This document shows, piece after piece, positions 1-5,160 of a DNA stretch of 5,160 nt (position 1 is the stretch's first letter; every line of letters starts with the position of its first letter). The DNA comes from an uncultured Moraxella sp. GTDB lineage: Bacteria > Pseudomonadota > Gammaproteobacteria > Pseudomonadales > Moraxellaceae. The stretch is taken from assembly GCA_937889485.1 (NCBI GenBank), contig CALAPG010000337.1:1-5160 (forward strand), written 5' to 3'. The translations under genes were made by a program, and so were the position numbers. The notes under the pieces are model-generated. The model ran no database searches and was not told where the DNA came from. It was given only the letters and a program-made list of their open reading frames with translations.

Positions 1-26
1 ACAAATTGTAATCTTTTTTTTGCTAT

Positions 27-58
27 AAAAAAACCCATTAGCGTTGATGGGTTTTTTT
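27..58. terminator. Bidirectional rho-independent terminator
   Basis: A perfect 12-base inverted repeat (27-38 and 47-58) encloses an 8-base loop. Its core is ACCCAT/ATGGGT, and the outer arms are a run of A on the left and a run of T on the right, so it can end transcription in either direction. It lies 45 bases past the stop codon of the minus-strand TetR gene and should terminate the nuclease-TetR operon. It may also terminate a plus-strand gene to the left of the window, which cannot be seen. Confidence 0.88.
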
Positions 59-103
59 GTGGGTGCCTAAAATCAGTGTACCCGTAGCTTTTAAACCATT
101 TAT

Positions 104-793
104 TTACACATTTTTTGGCAAATTTTCTGGCAAGTAGCAGCGCAAGTAGGCGATTACCGCTGTGATTGCCTCTTGACGGTAGCTGTCAGTAATTTCTTGC
201 TCAGAACGGTAAGCTAAGATAAATACCCCATTGATAATACCGTAAGCAACCAACAATTGCTGATAAATTGTATCTAAAGCAGGCATTTTATAGTGTTCTG
301 CCAGTTTGTTATACACCATCTGGCTGATGCTTTTCTCAATTTCGCTACCAAAGGCGTTGCCTTCAAAGTCTGGGGTATTGGTTTCATAAATCAAACGTGC
401 CACAGTTGGATCAGCTTGAATAACTTCCACACCTGTGTCTACCATGGCAGTGATATAAGCCTGCCAACGGCTAAATTGTTTGGCGTCCACCGTTTCTAGC
501 TTTTTGAAAATTTCCATGGCATTTAAAAAACGAAGTGCCAAGAAAATTGCTTCCACATTTGGGAAAAAATGGTAAGCAGAGGCGCGCGGAATATCGGCTT
601 TTTCACAAACATCGGCTAAGCTAATCTCGCTGATTGGGCGGGTCGCGCTCAATTCTTTGGCAGCGGCTAGCAATTTTTGACGGCGAAGGCGTCCTTGCTG
701 GCTAGTAAATTTGAATTTATTGGGTACCAAGCGGCGCGCCAGCTCAGAATCCACCAATACATCTTCGATTTTTTCATCATAAGTACTTGACAT
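104..793 (-). CDS. TetR/AcrR-family transcriptional regulator
   Basis: This 229-residue protein has the usual length and layout of a TetR-family one-component repressor. The N-terminal DNA-binding domain covers about residues 34-82: a basic helix (GRLRRQKLLAAAKEL), then the helix-turn-helix segment SLADVCEKADIPRASAYHFF, which carries the family-typical 'Y.FF' after the recognition helix. The remainder (about 85-229) is an all-helical ligand-binding and dimerisation domain with no recognisable specificity, so the ligand is unknown. The ATG at 791-793 is preceded by GGAG with 10 bases of spacing, inside the 21-base gap after the upstream nuclease gene. The two genes are therefore very probably cotranscribed, with the regulator second. 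By family knowledge it would repress its own operon; the palindromes at 1862-1886 beside the operon promoter are the natural operator candidates. The ligand and other target genes cannot be read from sequence. Confidence 0.93.
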   Translation of the reverse strand: MSSTYDEKIEDVLVDSELARRLVPNKFKFTSQQGRLRRQKLLAAAKELSATRPISEISLADVCEKADIPRASAYHFFPNVEAIFLALRFLNAMEIFKKLETVDAKQFSRWQAYITAMVDTGVEVIQADPTVARLIYETNTPDFEGNAFGSEIEKSISQMVYNKLAEHYKMPALDTIYQQLLVAYGIINGVFILAYRSEQEITDSYRQEAITAVIAYLRCYLPENLPKNV

Positions 794-814
794 AATTACA
801 TTACTCCAGATTAA

Positions 815-1822
815 CTATTGATACAATTTAATTTGCGCCCGCACCAACCCGTGGTCTGTGGGACGTTGTTCAAACACAAATTTGAGGTGATCATTAAAAT
901 AATCTACCTGCAATATTTCACCAATATGAAATTTACTATTGGCTAAAAACTGTTCAGAAACCAAAATTTGGTCTAATACTTCTGGCATACCTTGGTGAAT
1001 ATGGGTATATGCCATATCCTTGAGCCACGGCATACGGGTCTGCACCGTAGAGGCATCATACAACACGATATCACGCATGGATTTGTCATAAAAAACCTCG
1101 CCCGATTCGCTTAATAATTGGCAAGTAACACTTTGCATCACGTCATTCATATCCCCCAATAACATCAGCGGATGTTGATTGTGAGAAAGGCGCTCAATTA
1201 CCACTTGGCGGATACCAGCGGCTTCTGCCGCGCGCATGCATAGACTACGCAGCTTGGCGCGCACCCTTACCAAGGGGTCATTTTTATCCTCAAGCGGTTC
1301 ACCTTGGGCATTTTCCCAAAACTGGGGGCGTTTGCTTTTGAGGTGCGCCACAATTACCGTCATTATCATGCCGTTTGGTAACCGCACTTCTGCTAGCAGC
1401 GGCGGGCGGTTAAACTGCTGATATACCCCCATATCGGGTATTTCAAGCAGGGCTTTGGGGGGTACTTGCGTTAGGAGCGTGGTACTAATAATCTCAAACC
1501 GTGAGATGAGCCCCACCGCTGGTGTGCCTGTTGCACCCTGCCCGTGCGTCAGTGGGCTATTTGCCTCATTACTTGCTAACGGGAAAGCTACATGATAATC
1601 CTGCATTTGTGCTGCTTGGCATAACGCCATCACCGCTTGTTCATCCCATACCTCTTGGCAGCCTACGATATCTGCTTGTAACTGCCGAAATAAAGGCGCT
1701 AGGGCATGAATTTTTTGCTGATACTGTCGGTCGCTATAGGGCTCGGTATTTTTATAAAACACTCGATTGGGCAAGGCAAAGTTTAACAAGTTTGCAGTAG
1801 CCACTATAAATTGATTATCCAA
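815..1822 (-). CDS. Endonuclease/exonuclease/phosphatase-fold hydrolase
   Basis: This 335-residue protein belongs to the metal-dependent endonuclease/exonuclease/phosphatase superfamily (the DNase I, exonuclease III and sphingomyelinase fold). The catalytic motifs appear in the expected order: ATANLLNF (Asn at 11/14), DIVGCQEVWD with the metal-binding Glu57, VAHLKS with His160, LLGDMNDV with Asp224 and Asn226, VLDQILVS with Asp284, and PTDHG with the Asp323/His324 pair. All the key residues are present, so it should be an active phosphodiesterase or phosphatase, but the substrate (DNA, RNA, lipid head group or small phosphoester) cannot be assigned. No clear signal peptide is seen, which suggests a cytoplasmic protein. 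The start is a TTG at 1820-1822. GAGGA lies 7 bases upstream, and an in-frame TAA further upstream is reached without any ATG, so TTG is the best start. It is the first gene of an operon with the TetR regulator, whose start lies 21 bases beyond its TAG stop. Confidence 0.9.
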   Translation of the reverse strand: MDNQFIVATANLLNFALPNRVFYKNTEPYSDRQYQQKIHALAPLFRQLQADIVGCQEVWDEQAVMALCQAAQMQDYHVAFPLASNEANSPLTHGQGATGTPAVGLISRFEIISTTLLTQVPPKALLEIPDMGVYQQFNRPPLLAEVRLPNGMIMTVIVAHLKSKRPQFWENAQGEPLEDKNDPLVRVRAKLRSLCMRAAEAAGIRQVVIERLSHNQHPLMLLGDMNDVMQSVTCQLLSESGEVFYDKSMRDIVLYDASTVQTRMPWLKDMAYTHIHQGMPEVLDQILVSEQFLANSKFHIGEILQVDYFNDHLKFVFEQRPTDHGLVRAQIKLYQ

Positions 1823-1861
1823 TTTTTTATCCTCGTTGTGTATAAAAACTTACCAATATTA

Positions 1862-1886
1862 GACACAGTGTCGAACAAGGGCGACA
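1862..1886. promoter_or_regulatory. Putative TetR operator: two overlapping palindromes
   Basis: GACAC-A-GTGTC (1862-1872) is a perfect 11-base palindrome. It shares its right arm with a second inverted repeat, TGTCG-(8 bases)-CGACA (1869-1873 and 1882-1886). The cluster covers the predicted transcription start and the first part of the leader of the nuclease-tetR operon, and it touches the -10 box. TetR-family repressors bind short palindromes in exactly this position, so autoregulation is likely. Which of the two palindromes is the real site is not decided by the sequence. Confidence 0.55.
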
Positions 1887-1915
1887 TTATACATTTTTTA
1901 GGGAAAGAACGGCAA
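1886..1915 (-). promoter_or_regulatory. Sigma-70-type promoter of the nuclease-tetR operon
   Basis: Read on the minus strand, a perfect -10 box TATAAT (1886-1891) is preceded, after 18 bases, by the -35-like TTGCCG (1910-1915, four of six consensus bases). Transcription should begin near 1878-1880, giving a leader of about 57 bases before the TTG start at 1822. No other hexamer pair this good was seen upstream of the operon. The position was inferred by eye. Confidence 0.68.
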
Positions 1916-2194
1916 TTACCTATGCTATTTTTTGTCAAAATATGGGTGTTTTTACTGAAAATACATTAACAATGTCGAATTCTTAATTATAAAACCCTAC
2001 ATTTTTTTATATTATTAATGAAATAAAATCGGTTGTCGAGTCTTTTATATAAAAATTTTGTAAACTTATCAAAACTTTTTGTAATATATTGAAAGTCTGT
2101 ATAACGGGCGTTGGTAATGGGGGCGGCTTTGTTGTTGTTTTGGTAGCTATGAGTTTGAGGATAGCTGGGTAATGGGGTGAGCAAGGTGTGCTGG
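1916..2194. other. AT-rich intergenic spacer without a recognisable gene
   Basis: Together with the promoter and operator to its left and the terminator to its right, this forms the roughly 510-base gap between the dehydrogenase stop and the nuclease start. The stretch 1920-2100 is strongly AT-rich, with many A and T runs. Short open frames on the minus strand across 1987-2270 have low-complexity, non-protein-like translations (many Thr, Pro, Lys and Asn) and no ribosome binding site, so I do not call them. TGTCGA, the half-site present in the operator region, recurs at 1973-1978 and 2034-2039. I see no tRNA or recognisable small RNA. Confidence 0.5.
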
Positions 2195-2216
2195 CAAGTG
2201 TAAAACAAGTGTAAAA
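2195..2216. repeat. Tandem duplication of an 11-base unit
   Basis: CAAGTGTAAAA occurs twice, perfectly and head to tail (2195-2205 and 2206-2216). On the minus strand this places TTTTACACTTG twice, directly after the dehydrogenase terminator hairpin. The first copy supplies most of the terminator's T-run and the second a further run of T. It probably arose by slippage; no function beyond terminator support is implied. Confidence 0.75.
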
Positions 2217-2250
2217 ACGGTGGCGCATGACAGGGTAATGCGTCACCGTT
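2213..2250 (-). terminator. Rho-independent terminator of the glutamate dehydrogenase gene
   Basis: Arms 2216-2228 and 2238-2250 form a 13-pair stem with one G-T type mismatch (core GGTGGCGCAT against ATGCGTCACC) and a 9-base loop. On the minus strand the stem is followed by five T, which is the classic intrinsic terminator layout. It begins about 80 bases past the dehydrogenase stop codon at 2332-2334. It has no comparable T-run on the plus strand. Confidence 0.83.
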
Positions 2251-2280
2251 GTGAGTTTGTGTCCATCCAAGCTGCTTGCT

Positions 2281-2309
2281 GACTAGCCGCCTAGTGACTA
2301 GCGCCTAGC
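2281..2309. repeat. Cluster of CTAG-centred short repeats
   Basis: Four CTAG tetramers start at 2283, 2291, 2298 and 2305, spaced 8, 7 and 7 bases apart. GACTAG and GCCTAG alternate, so the block reads as an imperfect tandem duplication (2281-2295 and 2296-2309) and also as interlocking small palindromes such as ACTAG-CCGC-CTAGT (2282-2295). It lies between the dehydrogenase stop and its terminator, in what would be the 3' untranslated part of that transcript. Confidence 0.5.
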
Positions 2310-2331
2310 ATGATGAGGCACTGCTTGGTGG

Positions 2332-4485
2332 TTACATGGGTTCAAGGGCTTTTAGTTCTCCCACCAAAACGGATAACCAAGCAAAATTCATATCTGCTTC
2401 CACCCCTGTGGGCGGTGCTAGCTGTGCTAAAGTTGCCGCATGCAAGGTGGTAAAGGCTTCTATTGCCGTTAATGGGGCGTTTTGGGTCAAAAATTGACCT
2501 GCATAGCGGCGGAAAGTGAGCATAATGTCGTGACGAAGCGCTTGGATTGCTCGGCTTTCCCAATAGGTATCCTGCGGCAATTGCTGTGCTTGCGCCATTA
2601 GCCAGTCAATTTTTAGGGCTTCATAGGCTTTAAAATAGACCTTGGCAACCGCATCGGCTGGCTGGTTGTTTTGTTTGGCAAACCAGACGGCGTCCAAAAT
2701 TTGCGGTGATACTGCCAGTACGGTGGGTAGCTGTTTTACAGTGTCACCCAATGCAAGTTGGCTGGTATACGCGATAAAACGGCTGGTTTTTGGGGTCTGC
2801 TGTGCAAGGTTTGCCGCTAGTAGGGCAACGCCTTGACCGAGTTGTTCGGTTAAATCGGTCACGGTAAAATTTTCCCCAAACTGCTGAATAACCCAATACA
2901 TACTTTGGATAATGTCTTCTCGCAGCCGCAATTCCATCTCTAGTTGTGTAGTTGCATCTATTTGATTGTCTAGGGTTTCTATAAGCTGCCAATGAGCACG
3001 AATGTTAAACACATCTCTTACCACACTATAGGCTTTGACCATGGTGGCAACCGACACGCCCAACTGGTCAACCAATTGGTAAACCAATTCTATCCCCAAG
3101 CGATTGACTACGCTATTGGTGAGATAGGTGCTGATGATTTCTCGATGCAGGGGGTGCGCGGTCATTTGCGCAAAAAACTGTTGTGACAATGTGGTTGGGA
3201 AATACGCGCAAAGCTCTTGGGCAAAGTAGCGCTCATCTGGCAAGTCTGACGCCAATACATTGTCATATACCCACATTTTGCCGTATGCCATTATTACAGC
3301 AAGCTCAGGATTGGTTAAGCCTTGCCCCGCTTGCTGACGCGCCAGTAGTTGCTGATCGCTGGGTAAAAATTCAATGCCCCGATCAAGGCGCTCTTGCTGC
3401 CCCAAAAATTGCAAAAATTTTTGCTGCAGACCCAAGTTTTCAACGCCCGCTTTGGCAGATAGCTCGATGGCTTGCGGTTGTAGGTAGTTTTGTCGTAGCA
3501 CCAACTTTGCCACATCATCCGTCATACTCGCTAATAAGGCATTTCGCTGTTTGAGGGTCATATCGCCCTGTTCTACAATGTTGCCCAATAAAATTTTGAT
3601 ATTGACCTCATGGTCAGAACAATTGACGCCTGCGGAGTTATCAATTGCATCGGTATACACGCGCCCGCCTTGCTGCGCGTATTCAATGCGCCCACGCTGG
3701 GTCATTCCGAGGTTGCCGCCTTCACCAATGACTTTGGCACGCACTTGTTGCCCATTAATACGCACGCTATCATTGGCGCGGTCGCCCACTTCTAGATGGG
3801 TTTCGGCATCACTTTTTATATAGGTGCCGATGCCCCCATTCCAAATAAGGTCAACAGGTGCGGCTAGCAACGCGCGAATTAACTCATCAGGGGTTAGCTG
3901 GTCTTTGTCAATCAAAAAGACCGCTTTCATCTCATCGCTAATGGCAATGGCTTTATCTTGGCGTGAAAACACGCCGCCGCCTGCACTGATTAATGCAGAA
4001 TCATAATCTGCCCAAGTGGAGCGCGGCAACTTAAATAGACGCTGTCTTTCGGTCAATGCGGCCTCAAGGTTATGGGGCATCGGGTCAATAAAGATGTGTA
4101 AATGGTTAAAAGCCGCTACCAGCGCAATATTGGCAGATTGCAGCATACCATTACCAAATACGTCACCGCTCATATCGCCAATACCAACCACACGAATTTG
4201 GTTGTTGGGGTTGTCGGTATTTTGAATATCTTTACCAAGCAGTCTAAAGTGACGTTTGACAGATTCCCAAGCGCCGCGCGCGGTAATGCCCATGGCTTTA
4301 TGATCATAGCCCACCGAGCCGCCAGAGGCGAAGGCATCGCCCAACCAAAAACCATATTCTGCCGAAATAGCATTGGCGATGTCAGAAAAACTTGCCGTAC
4401 CTTTATCGGCAGCTACCACCAGATAAGGGTCATCTCCATCGTGGCGCACGGTATTGGGGGGTGGGACGATTTGACCGTCTACGAC
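2332..4485 (-). pseudogene. gdhB: NAD-specific glutamate dehydrogenase (GDH_180 type), 5'-truncated by foreign DNA
   Basis: About 717 residues match the C-terminal part of the large NAD-dependent glutamate dehydrogenases (about 1600 residues), which oxidatively deaminate glutamate to 2-oxoglutarate and ammonia. Family-specific blocks in order, numbered from a GTG at 4665: VDGQIVPPP (62-70), DPYLVVAADKGTASFSDIAN (79-98), AFASGGSVGYDHK (111-123), the nucleotide-binding GIGDMSGDVFGNGM (161-174), WNGGIGTY (275-282), KVIGEGGNLGMTQ (311-323) and NCSDHEVNIKI (348-358), then the helical C-terminal region ending ALEPM. Homology stops near 4485. The open frame runs on to the GTG at 4663-4665 only through GC-rich foreign DNA whose translation does not resemble the family, and that GTG has no convincing ribosome binding site. 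The N-terminal regulatory region and the first part of the catalytic domain are absent, so the product should be inactive. The remaining frame has no other lesion, which implies a recent break or an assembly join. Confidence 0.9.
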
Positions 4486-4578
4486 TTCGGCCAACGGCTC
4501 ACCGTGGAAGGCGGTTTGGTCTTCGAGGTGCTGCCGCCGGAGTGGCGGCCACTGCTTCAGCAGCTCGGCCTGCTCTAA
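4486..4578 (+). pseudogene. 3' remnant of an unidentified gene in the foreign segment
   Basis: The plus-strand frame ending at TAA 4576-4578 reads FGQRLTVEGGLVFEV, then LPPEWRPLLQQLGLL, over its last 30 codons. The composition is protein-like, with GC-rich third positions that match the neighbouring mob gene. Upstream of about 4486 the same frame runs through the antisense of the dehydrogenase and is meaningless, so the gene has lost its 5' part at the junction. I do not recognise the family; the fragment is too short. A chance open frame remains possible, but the minus-strand alternative over the same bases (rich in Gln, Leu, His and Glu) looks less like a protein. Confidence 0.42.
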
Positions 4579-4589
4579 GAGCCCCGAGC
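4563..4589. repeat. Imperfect hairpin spanning the stop codon of the gene remnant
   Basis: GCTCGG (4563-4568) pairs with CCGAGC (4584-4589), and inside it GCTCT (4572-4576) pairs with AGAGC (4578-4582), leaving a small bulge. The TAA stop sits at the tip. A GC-rich hairpin at a gene end could slow transcription, but there is no T-run, so I do not call it an intrinsic terminator. Confidence 0.5.
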
Positions 4590-4598
4590 GTTCTGCAA

Positions 4599-4627
4599 GG
4601 GGATGGCACCCTGTGGGCACCATCCCC
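4599..4627. repeat. GC-rich hairpin after the gene remnant
   Basis: GGGGATGG (4599-4606) pairs perfectly with CCATCCCC (4620-4627). After two mismatched pairs, CCC (4609-4611) can pair with GGG (4615-4617) around a TGT loop. It could be a terminator-like structure for the truncated gene (no T-run follows) or part of the structured origin/transfer region to the right. Confidence 0.6.
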
Positions 4628-4656
4628 CTGCTGTCAGGGTGGGGTCGCTTCGCTGC

Positions 4657-4709
4657 GTCAAGCACCGAATCGGAACCCCCAAGGGGGCCCCCACGATTCG
4701 CCGCTTGAC
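4657..4709. repeat. Long interrupted inverted repeat (potential cruciform)
   Basis: GTCAAGC (4657-4663) pairs with GCTTGAC (4703-4709). After two mismatched positions, CGAATCG (4666-4672) pairs with CGATTCG (4694-4700). Inside lies CCCCC-AA-GGGGG (4676-4687) as an inner stem. Seven plus seven perfect pairs flank a structured centre. The position, between a gene end and the mob gene and just left of the oriT-like site, suggests a structural role in transfer or replication, or a strong transcription barrier. The function is not established. Confidence 0.65.
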
Positions 4710-4729
4710 CCCTCTCCGCTCCTGCTCTT

Positions 4730-4746
4730 AGCCCCCCGCAGGGGCT
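4730..4746. repeat. Short hairpin left of the oriT-like site
   Basis: AGCCCC (4730-4735) pairs with GGGGCT (4741-4746) around the five-base loop CCGCA. It ends three bases before the next palindrome at 4750, so it probably belongs to the same structured block. Confidence 0.5.
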
Positions 4747-4749
4747 CCA

Positions 4750-4779
4750 ACTTCCGCAGGAAGTGTTAGGAGAACACTT
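4750..4779 (+). other. oriT: Candidate origin of transfer (oriT) of the MobV system
   Basis: Two perfect palindromes overlap here: ACTTCC-GCA-GGAAGT (4750-4764) and AAGTGTT-AGGAG-AACACTT (4761-4779). In MobV plasmids such as pMV158, oriT lies just upstream of the relaxase gene and consists of overlapping, mutually exclusive inverted repeats around a nick site written TAGTGTG/TTA. The segment AGTGTTA (4762-4768) resembles that nick region with two bases missing. Location (52 bases before the mob start), orientation and architecture all fit. The exact nick position is an inference. Confidence 0.55.
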
Positions 4780-4791
4780 TGCCGCCGAATC

Positions 4792-4807
4792 CTGCTACTC
4801 TCAGCAG
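4792..4807. repeat. Short hairpin in the mob leader
   Basis: CTGCT (4792-4796) pairs with AGCAG (4803-4807) around a six-base loop, ending 11 bases before the mob ribosome binding site AAGGAG. It could tune mob translation or be a relaxase recognition element. At five base pairs it may also be chance. Confidence 0.35.
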
Positions 4808-4831
4808 ATACGAACGGCAAGGAGCGACCAC

Positions 4832-5160
4832 ATGGCTCTGTCATTTACGCTAGCAATCGACAAGATGCAGGCACCCGCGATCGGTCGGGCAGCAGGGCAT
4901 AATCTCCGCCTCCACAGCACTCAGAGCCAGCTCAGGAAAGAGGCATGGTTTACGCCGCAGGGACGTCATCCGGTCGAACCGTGGCGGCCTGAGCTGCTGG
5001 AAAAAGCGCAGGGTCTGGCCAAGCGCAAGGATGCGGTTTTGGCGGTTCAGTTCATCGTCCAGTTGGGCAACCAAACCGATTGGCGCCACGAACCGGAGCC
5101 GGATTTTCCCGAGGGGCGGCCTATAGAAAAAGAGCAAGTTGCCGCTGCGATGAACCGAGC
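4832..5160 (+). CDS. mob: MobV/Pre-family plasmid mobilisation relaxase (N-terminal part, runs off the window)
   Basis: The frame is open from the ATG at 4832-4834 to the right edge (109 full codons). AAGGAG at 4819-4824, with 7 bases of spacing, supports this start. The N-terminus has the MobV motif I pattern: IDKMQAPAIGRAAGHNLRLH (9-28) parallels the pMV158 MobM N-terminus, where 'KMKAGNLGGAFKHNER' carries the catalytic His, so His23 in HNLR is the likely nucleophile or metal-site residue. RKDAVLAVQFIV (65-76) closely resembles the RKDAVLAVEYV segment of the pBBR1 Mob protein. By family knowledge these enzymes nick oriT and lead a single strand through a helper plasmid's transfer channel. 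The three-His metal motif (HxDExxPH type) expected further on lies outside the window. The GC-rich codons differ from the chromosomal genes to the left. Both parallels are from memory and were not aligned by a program. Confidence 0.85.
   Translation, partial: MALSFTLAIDKMQAPAIGRAAGHNLRLHSTQSQLRKEAWFTPQGRHPVEPWRPELLEKAQGLAKRKDAVLAVQFIVQLGNQTDWRHEPEPDFPEGRPIEKEQVAAAMNR

Larger units (their letters stand above)
4486..5160. mobile_element. Plasmid-type mobilisation module (left part), joined inside the dehydrogenase gene
   Basis: From about 4486 to the right edge the base composition shifts to clearly GC-rich. The contents change to a gene fragment, a hairpin-dense gene-free stretch with an oriT-like site, and the start of a MobV-type relaxase. 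This is the layout of the mob region of a mobilisable plasmid. The exact join lies within a few bases of 4480-4490. No terminal inverted repeat, target duplication or transposase is visible, and the other end lies outside the window. It may be an integrated plasmid, an integrated mobilisable element, a transposed segment, or a contig misjoin between chromosome and plasmid. Confidence 0.7.

Noticed and set aside
1987..2270. Two overlapping minus-strand open frames in the spacer
   Set aside because: The translations are low-complexity, lack ribosome binding sites, and overlap the dehydrogenase terminator hairpin.
2642..4225. Several 60-123 codon plus-strand frames and two minus-strand frames across the dehydrogenase
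   Set aside because: All are shadows of the long conserved dehydrogenase frame. None has recognisable motifs or independent translation signals.
4102..4578. 158-codon plus-strand open frame opposite the dehydrogenase
   Set aside because: Everything before about 4486 is antisense to well-conserved dehydrogenase codons. Only the last 30 codons, in the foreign DNA, are plausible as coding, so I report just that remnant.
4486..4665. N-terminal extension of the dehydrogenase frame from a GTG at 4663-4665
   Set aside because: The 60 extra codons do not resemble the family, lie in GC-rich foreign DNA over hairpins, and have no ribosome binding site. They are chance read-through of the junction.
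4850..5137. 95-codon minus-strand open frame at the right edge
   Set aside because: It is the antisense of the MobV relaxase, which has a good ribosome binding site and recognisable motifs on the plus strand.
4486..5160. Complete insertion sequence or transposon
   Set aside because: No transposase, no terminal inverted repeats and no target duplication are visible. Only one boundary lies in the window, so the kind of element is left open.
1..5160. CRISPR array, tRNA, rRNA or riboswitch
   Set aside because: No regularly spaced direct repeats of CRISPR size, no cloverleaf-like gene and no recognisable riboswitch core were found on either strand by eye.

Overview
The window joins two kinds of DNA. 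Positions 1 to about 4485 look like the chromosome of a moderately AT-rich gammaproteobacterium. The codon use, the large NAD-dependent glutamate dehydrogenase and the AT-rich spacers would fit the Moraxellaceae (Psychrobacter, Moraxella or Acinetobacter type), but this is inferred from style and not from a database match. Positions from about 4486 to the right edge are visibly GC-richer and carry plasmid mobilisation DNA.

All genes of the left part lie on the minus strand. From right to left they are: the C-terminal half of a large GDH_180-type glutamate dehydrogenase (2332 to about 4485) with a hairpin-plus-T-run terminator (2213-2250); a roughly 510-base AT-rich spacer; and a two-gene unit made of an endonuclease/exonuclease/phosphatase-fold protein (815-1822, TTG start) and a TetR-family regulator (104-793), 21 bases apart. 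That unit has a readable sigma-70-type promoter (perfect -10, 1886-1891) with overlapping palindromes just downstream (1862-1886), which suggests that the TetR protein controls its own operon. A bidirectional terminator (27-58) closes it.

The right part begins in the middle of the dehydrogenase gene. Homology to the enzyme stops abruptly near 4485, so more than half of the protein, including its N-terminal regulatory region, is missing. On the plus strand the foreign DNA starts with what looks like the last 30 codons of another gene (stop at 4576-4578). A 250-base gene-free stretch packed with inverted repeats follows, including an oriT-like pair of overlapping palindromes (4750-4779). Then comes the start of a MobV/Pre-type relaxase (from 4832, running off the window). 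The unit therefore looks like the oriT-mob module of a mobilisable plasmid or integrated element.

The main points of interest are the broken dehydrogenase at the chromosome/plasmid junction (a real insertion or recombination, or an assembly chimaera), the candidate oriT with its hairpins, and the promoter/operator of the nuclease-TetR operon. I saw no RNA genes, CRISPR array or complete insertion sequence.
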